A stretch of DNA of 17,841 nucleotides, from assembly GCA_964513155.1 (NCBI GenBank), contig CAZEMA010000049.1:1-17841 (forward strand), given 5' to 3'. The position numbers and the translations under genes are program-made. The stretch is from DATEAV01 sp964513155 (GTDB lineage Bacteria > Chloroflexota > Anaerolineae > Anaerolineales > E44-bin32). The notes under the pieces were generated by a model. The model saw only the letters and a program-made list of their open reading frames with translations. It was not told where the DNA came from and did not search any database. Positions 15,008 to 17,841 of this stretch are shown here, in pieces (position 1 is the stretch's first letter; each line of letters opens with the position of its first letter).

Positions 15008-15863
15008 ACGATTGCAGGCCGGATTCCCCCTCCCCGGCGACAATGTTGTCGATAAGCGCTGTCTTGCCAATGAAGACCGCCATCGAGAGCAGGGCGCGCT
15101 CCGTCGGACCGGATAGCTCCTCCAGTGTCGCCGGATCGGCGGCCGAGACGTACACCGGGCGGGCGAGCGGCTCCTGCGCCAGCGTCTGTGACAGGATCCC
15201 GCGCAGATTGTCGGCGCGATGCTCCCCGGCGGCGAACGCCTCCCTGGCAGCAAAGAGGGCTCGGGAAAGCACTGCCGCCGCCCGGCGTTCCTCCGGGCCC
15301 AGGTAGGCGTTGCGGCTCGACATCGCCAGCCCGTCCTGCTCCCGAACCGTTGGGCAGACGACAACCTCGATTGGGAAGTTGAGATCGCGGGTCATCCGCC
15401 GAATCACAGCGGCCTGCTGGGCGTCCTTCTGACCGAAATACGCCCGTTGGGGCTGGAAGGCGTTGAACAGTTTGGCGACAACGGTCGCCACACCACGGAA
15501 GTGGCCGGGTCGTCGTTCCCCCTCGAGGCCCTGGCTGACCCGCTCCACCGTCACCCAGGTCTGAAACCCTGAGGGGTACACTTCCTCGGGCGGTGGCGCC
15601 CAGACCAGGTCGACGCCCTCCTGCCCGAGCATGCCCAGGTCTCGCTCCAGGTCCCGCGGGTAGGCGGCCAGATCCTCCTGCGGACCAAACTGGGTGGGGT
15701 TGACGAAGATGCTCACGGCGACGCTGGAGCACTCGGACCGCGCCCGGCGCACAAGCGACAGGTGCCCCTGGTGCAGATAGCCCATGGTCGGCACCAACCC
15801 TAGGGGATCCGGAAGGACGGCTCGTGCGGTCCGCAGATCGGCCAGCGCGGTGACGACCCTCAT
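15006..15863 (-). CDS. panC: Pantothenate synthetase (pantoate-beta-alanine ligase)
   Basis: PanC joins pantoate and beta-alanine through a pantoyl-adenylate, releasing AMP and pyrophosphate. The 285-residue product is of normal length. It has PTMGYLHQGH at 25-34 (HxGH nucleotide motif, H31/H34), IFVNPTQFGPQEDLAAYPR, YFGQKDAQQ at 142-150 and the KMSKS-like MSSRN at 181-185. ATG 15863 overlaps the panE stop as ATGA, so translation is coupled; upstream residues in the open frame are inside panE and not conserved. The stop TAG falls in an inverted repeat. Confidence 0.95.
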   Translation of the reverse strand: MRVVTALADLRTARAVLPDPLGLVPTMGYLHQGHLSLVRRARSECSSVAVSIFVNPTQFGPQEDLAAYPRDLERDLGMLGQEGVDLVWAPPPEEVYPSGFQTWVTVERVSQGLEGERRPGHFRGVATVVAKLFNAFQPQRAYFGQKDAQQAAVIRRMTRDLNFPIEVVVCPTVREQDGLAMSSRNAYLGPEERRAAAVLSRALFAAREAFAAGEHRADNLRGILSQTLAQEPLARPVYVSAADPATLEELSGPTERALLSMAVFIGKTALIDNIVAGEGESGLQS

Positions 15864-16786
15864 CCTTCGACTCCTTCCGGCATGGGCGCATCGCTCCGTA
15901 ACAGCTTCCACAGGATCCGATTGACCGGCGCCGGGATCCCCAGCCGATCCGCCTCGTGGACAACGGCGCCGTTGATGGCATCAATCTCGGTCGGGCGGCC
16001 GCGCTCGACGTCCTGCAGCATAGAGGAGCGATTGGCCGCCGTCCGGCGGGCCACCTCGGCCACCTGGGCAGCCGCGCCTGCAAAGGGGAGGCGCACGCCT
16101 CGGGCCGTGGCCACCGCCGCCGCCTCCACCGCGGCCTCGCTGGCCACTTCCCAGGCGCCCGCTCGGGCGGCGTTGAGCAGTTCCCCGTTCGGCACCCGAA
16201 GCAGCGCCGTCACCGGGTTGATGGCCGCGTTGACGACGAGCTTCCCCCAGGCCAGGCCGTCGACATCCTCAATCGTCTCCACGGCAAGACCTGCCCCGCG
16301 CAGGAGGTTGGCGAGCGCCTCCAGACGCGAATCGGCAGTCAGGTAGATGGGGCCATCCCCGCCGGCGCGTACCCTTCCTGGCGCAAGCAGCGTCGCTCCC
16401 AGCGTCGTCACTCCCAATGCTGCCCGCTCCCTACCGAGCCGCTCCTGGAGGCACTCCAGGTTACCCAGCCCGTTCTGCAAGGTGAGCGCGATTCCGTCTG
16501 GCGCCAGGCAAGTTTCCAGCCGGCGCGCGACAGCGGCCGTCTGCCAGGACTTCACCAGGACGATCGCCAGGCGCGCCCCGATGCACTCCTCCGGCCGCGC
16601 CACAGCCCGGACCGCGGCCGTTCGTCTCCGACCGCCCTCCTCCAGCTCGATGCCATGCGCCCGGAGCGCAGCCACGCCTTCGGGCCAGCTGCCCAGAAGG
16701 GTAGTCTCGGCGACAGGGGCCAGCAGAGCTCCGAAAAGGCAGGCCATGGCGCCGGTTCCGACAATGAGGAGGGGTTCGCGGGTCAT
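15860..16786 (-). CDS. panE: 2-dehydropantoate 2-reductase (ketopantoate reductase)
   Basis: PanE reduces 2-dehydropantoate to pantoate with NADPH. The 308-residue product starts MTREPLLIVGTGAMA, with the dinucleotide-binding glycines G10 and G12. LVKSWQT at 77-83 fits the cofactor-site lysine. GKLVVNAAINPVTAL carries the catalytic Lys182 and Asn186/Asn190, and SSMLQDVERGRPTEIDAINGA carries Ser255 and Glu267 of the active site. The ribosome site is weak and close (GAGG three bases before the ATG at 16786). It sits between panB (61-base gap with a repeat) and panC (4-base overlap). Confidence 0.94.
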   Translation of the reverse strand: MTREPLLIVGTGAMACLFGALLAPVAETTLLGSWPEGVAALRAHGIELEEGGRRRTAAVRAVARPEECIGARLAIVLVKSWQTAAVARRLETCLAPDGIALTLQNGLGNLECLQERLGRERAALGVTTLGATLLAPGRVRAGGDGPIYLTADSRLEALANLLRGAGLAVETIEDVDGLAWGKLVVNAAINPVTALLRVPNGELLNAARAGAWEVASEAAVEAAAVATARGVRLPFAGAAAQVAEVARRTAANRSSMLQDVERGRPTEIDAINGAVVHEADRLGIPAPVNRILWKLLRSDAPMPEGVEG

Positions 16787-16805
16787 GGTCCTCGCACCAC
16801 GTCAT

Positions 16806-16853
16806 GGGTAGGGGCGAAGCATTCCGTTGAAGCGGAATGCTTCGCCCCTACCC
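16806..16853 (-). repeat. Long perfect inverted repeat overlapping the panB stop codon
   Basis: Two 21-base arms (16806-16826 and 16833-16853) pair perfectly around a 6-base loop TTGAAG. The outer arm contains GTAGGGGCGAAGC. On the minus strand the panB stop TAG (16850-16848) is inside the arm. It is in the same orientation and position relative to the stop as the shorter repeat after panC. The size and symmetry suggest a REP-like or small mobile palindrome, or a hairpin acting on the transcript. Confidence 0.88.
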
Positions 16854-17717
16854 TACCTGTCTGAGGAACGCCGCCCACTCCTCATCCGGCATATCGATCG
16901 TATGCTCCTGGGCAGGGAAGGCTCGAGCCTCGACATCGGCCTTGTAGGCAGCGAAGGCACGGGCCATCTCGGCATGGAAATCTGCGTACTTCCGGACGAA
17001 TCGTGGGGTGAAGCGATCGAACAAGCCGAGAATGTCGTGAGTGACCAGGACTTGGCCGTCACACCCAACTCCGGCGCCGATGCCGATGGTTGGAATCTCG
17101 AGGCGTTCGCTCACCAGCCGCGCCAAGCGGGCCGGCACTGACTCCAGCACAATCGTGAAGCAGCCGACGTCCTGGAGCGCCAGGGCGTCCTCGAGCAGGA
17201 CCTTGGCGGTCATCGCCTTCGTCGCCTGAGGCCGGAAGCCGCCCAGTTGGTGCACCGACTGCGGGGTGAGACCCAGATGCCCCATGACCGGGATTCCGGC
17301 TCCGAGGATCGCCTGGATGACCGGCAGCCGCTCTCTTCCCCCTTCCACCTTGACCGACTCCATCCCACCTTCCTGCAGGAATCGGCCGGCATTGCGCACG
17401 CCTTCCTCGGTGGAAACCTGATAGGAGAGGAAGGGCATGTCGCCGATCAACAGGGCGTAGCTCGCCCCCCGGGCGACGGCTCTGCAATGATGGATCATCT
17501 CATCCATCGTCACTGGCAGCGTGTTCTCATAGCCGAGGACGACCATCCCGAGCGAATCGCCGACGAGGATCATGTCGATCCCGGCCCGATCGATCGCCTG
17601 GGCGGTGGCATAGTCGTAGGCGGTGAGGCAGGTGATCGAGAGGCCTTGCCTCTTCTTCTGACGCACGGCCAGTGTGGTGACTTTCTTGCGTTCGGGGGAT
17701 GGGGGGAGAGTCGACAC
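16848..17717 (-). CDS. panB: 3-methyl-2-oxobutanoate hydroxymethyltransferase
   Basis: PanB transfers a hydroxymethyl group from 5,10-methylene-tetrahydrofolate to 2-oxoisovalerate, giving ketopantoate, the first step of pantothenate synthesis. The 289-residue product has CLTAYDYATA at 30-39, LVGDSLGM with the metal-site Asp54, the loop LPVTMDEMIHH, GHLGLTPQSVHQLGG, and FTIVLESVP with the catalytic Glu. GTG 17717 is chosen because AAGGAG lies six bases upstream and the family N-terminus fits. An in-frame ATG at 17801 has no well-placed ribosome site and would make residues of a 12-bp hairpin. The last residues RQVG* run into the inverted repeat. It is first in the panB-panE-panC-coaX order; no promoter is visible in the window. 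Confidence 0.95.
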   Translation of the reverse strand: MSTLPPSPERKKVTTLAVRQKKRQGLSITCLTAYDYATAQAIDRAGIDMILVGDSLGMVVLGYENTLPVTMDEMIHHCRAVARGASYALLIGDMPFLSYQVSTEEGVRNAGRFLQEGGMESVKVEGGRERLPVIQAILGAGIPVMGHLGLTPQSVHQLGGFRPQATKAMTAKVLLEDALALQDVGCFTIVLESVPARLARLVSERLEIPTIGIGAGVGCDGQVLVTHDILGLFDRFTPRFVRKYADFHAEMARAFAAYKADVEARAFPAQEHTIDMPDEEWAAFLRQVG

Positions 17718-17723
17718 GGCTAT

Positions 17724-17730
17724 CTCCTTC
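17724..17730 (-). promoter_or_regulatory. Ribosome binding site that fixes the panB start
   Basis: GAAGGAG on the minus strand stands six bases before GTG 17717. Confidence 0.85.
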
Positions 17731-17758
17731 GACGAGTGAGATGCCTTAGGCAGGGAAG

Positions 17759-17788
17759 CGGCGCCCGCCTGGCAGGAGGCGGGCGCCG
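17759..17788 (-). promoter_or_regulatory. Hairpin in the panB leader (attenuator or upstream terminator)
   Basis: Arms CGGCGCCCGCCT (17759-17770) and AGGCGGGCGCCG (17777-17788) pair perfectly over 12 bp with a 6-base loop. On the minus strand it lies 41 bases before the panB start and is followed by CTTCCC rather than a T-run. It may end an upstream gene outside the window or act in the panB leader. Confidence 0.5.
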
Positions 17789-17841
17789 GAAGAGTGCTCA
17801 TCCTGCCGTCTCGGTCGGAAGCCGATCCAAGCGGCAGGAGG

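Noticed and set aside
17718..17801. Longer panB start at ATG 17801
   Set aside because: The extra 28 residues are translated from a palindrome and show no family similarity; GTG 17717 has a well-spaced ribosome site.

Overview
The window is GC-rich bacterial chromosome, densely packed, with 14 protein genes that I can support and no mobile element, CRISPR array, tRNA or rRNA. Gene content suggests a Chloroflexota (Anaerolineae-like) genome. It includes an alpha-beta fused ADP-forming acetyl-CoA synthetase paired with a DRTGG protein, a multi-GAF histidine kinase, an FHA protein with a Pro-rich linker, a long NfeD, and a complete panB-panE-panC-coaX set with type III pantothenate kinase. The taxonomic placement is inference from gene content and style only.

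Layout. (1) Positions 1-2599: a plus-strand soluble sensor histidine kinase with three GAF domains, ending at a strong hairpin terminator (2820-2850) shared with a convergent minus-strand unit. (2) 2944-6176, minus: ADP-forming acetate-CoA ligase followed, with a 4-base ATGA overlap, by a BioD-like/DRTGG protein. (3) 6364-8973, minus: a tail-anchored protein with a degenerate NERD-like domain, a dolichyl-phosphate-glucosyltransferase-like GT2 enzyme and ribonuclease HII, probably one transcript from a promoter near 9163-9190. (4) 9578-10891, plus: a long-form NfeD membrane serine protease, transcribed divergently from unit 3 and followed by a compound hairpin. (5) 11294-11674, minus: a small cupin; 12052-12687, plus: an FHA-Pro-rich-TM protein with a clear sigma-70-type promoter. 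(6) 12872-13984, minus: an unknown five-TM protein with a six-cysteine C-terminal domain. (7) 14180-17717, minus: panB, panE, panC, coaX.

The pan cluster makes pantothenate from 2-oxoisovalerate and beta-alanine (PanB hydroxymethyltransferase, PanE ketopantoate reductase, PanC pantothenate synthetase) and starts CoA synthesis (CoaX). No panD is seen. The acetyl-CoA synthetase unit elsewhere in the window uses the CoA product, but I see no sign that the two units are co-regulated.

The most unusual feature is in the pan operon. Two gaps, panB-panE and panC-coaX, are each exactly 61 nt. Each holds an inverted repeat of the same type (arms containing TAGGGGCG/CGCCCCTA), and in both cases the TAG inside the repeat arm is the stop codon of the upstream gene. 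Other points worth a second look are the NERD-like protein that has lost the expected catalytic residues, the 4-base coupling of a DRTGG protein to acetyl-CoA synthetase, a nested hairpin in the cupin/FHA divergent region, a 12-bp hairpin in the panB leader, and two ORFs whose first ATG lies inside a TATAATG promoter box.
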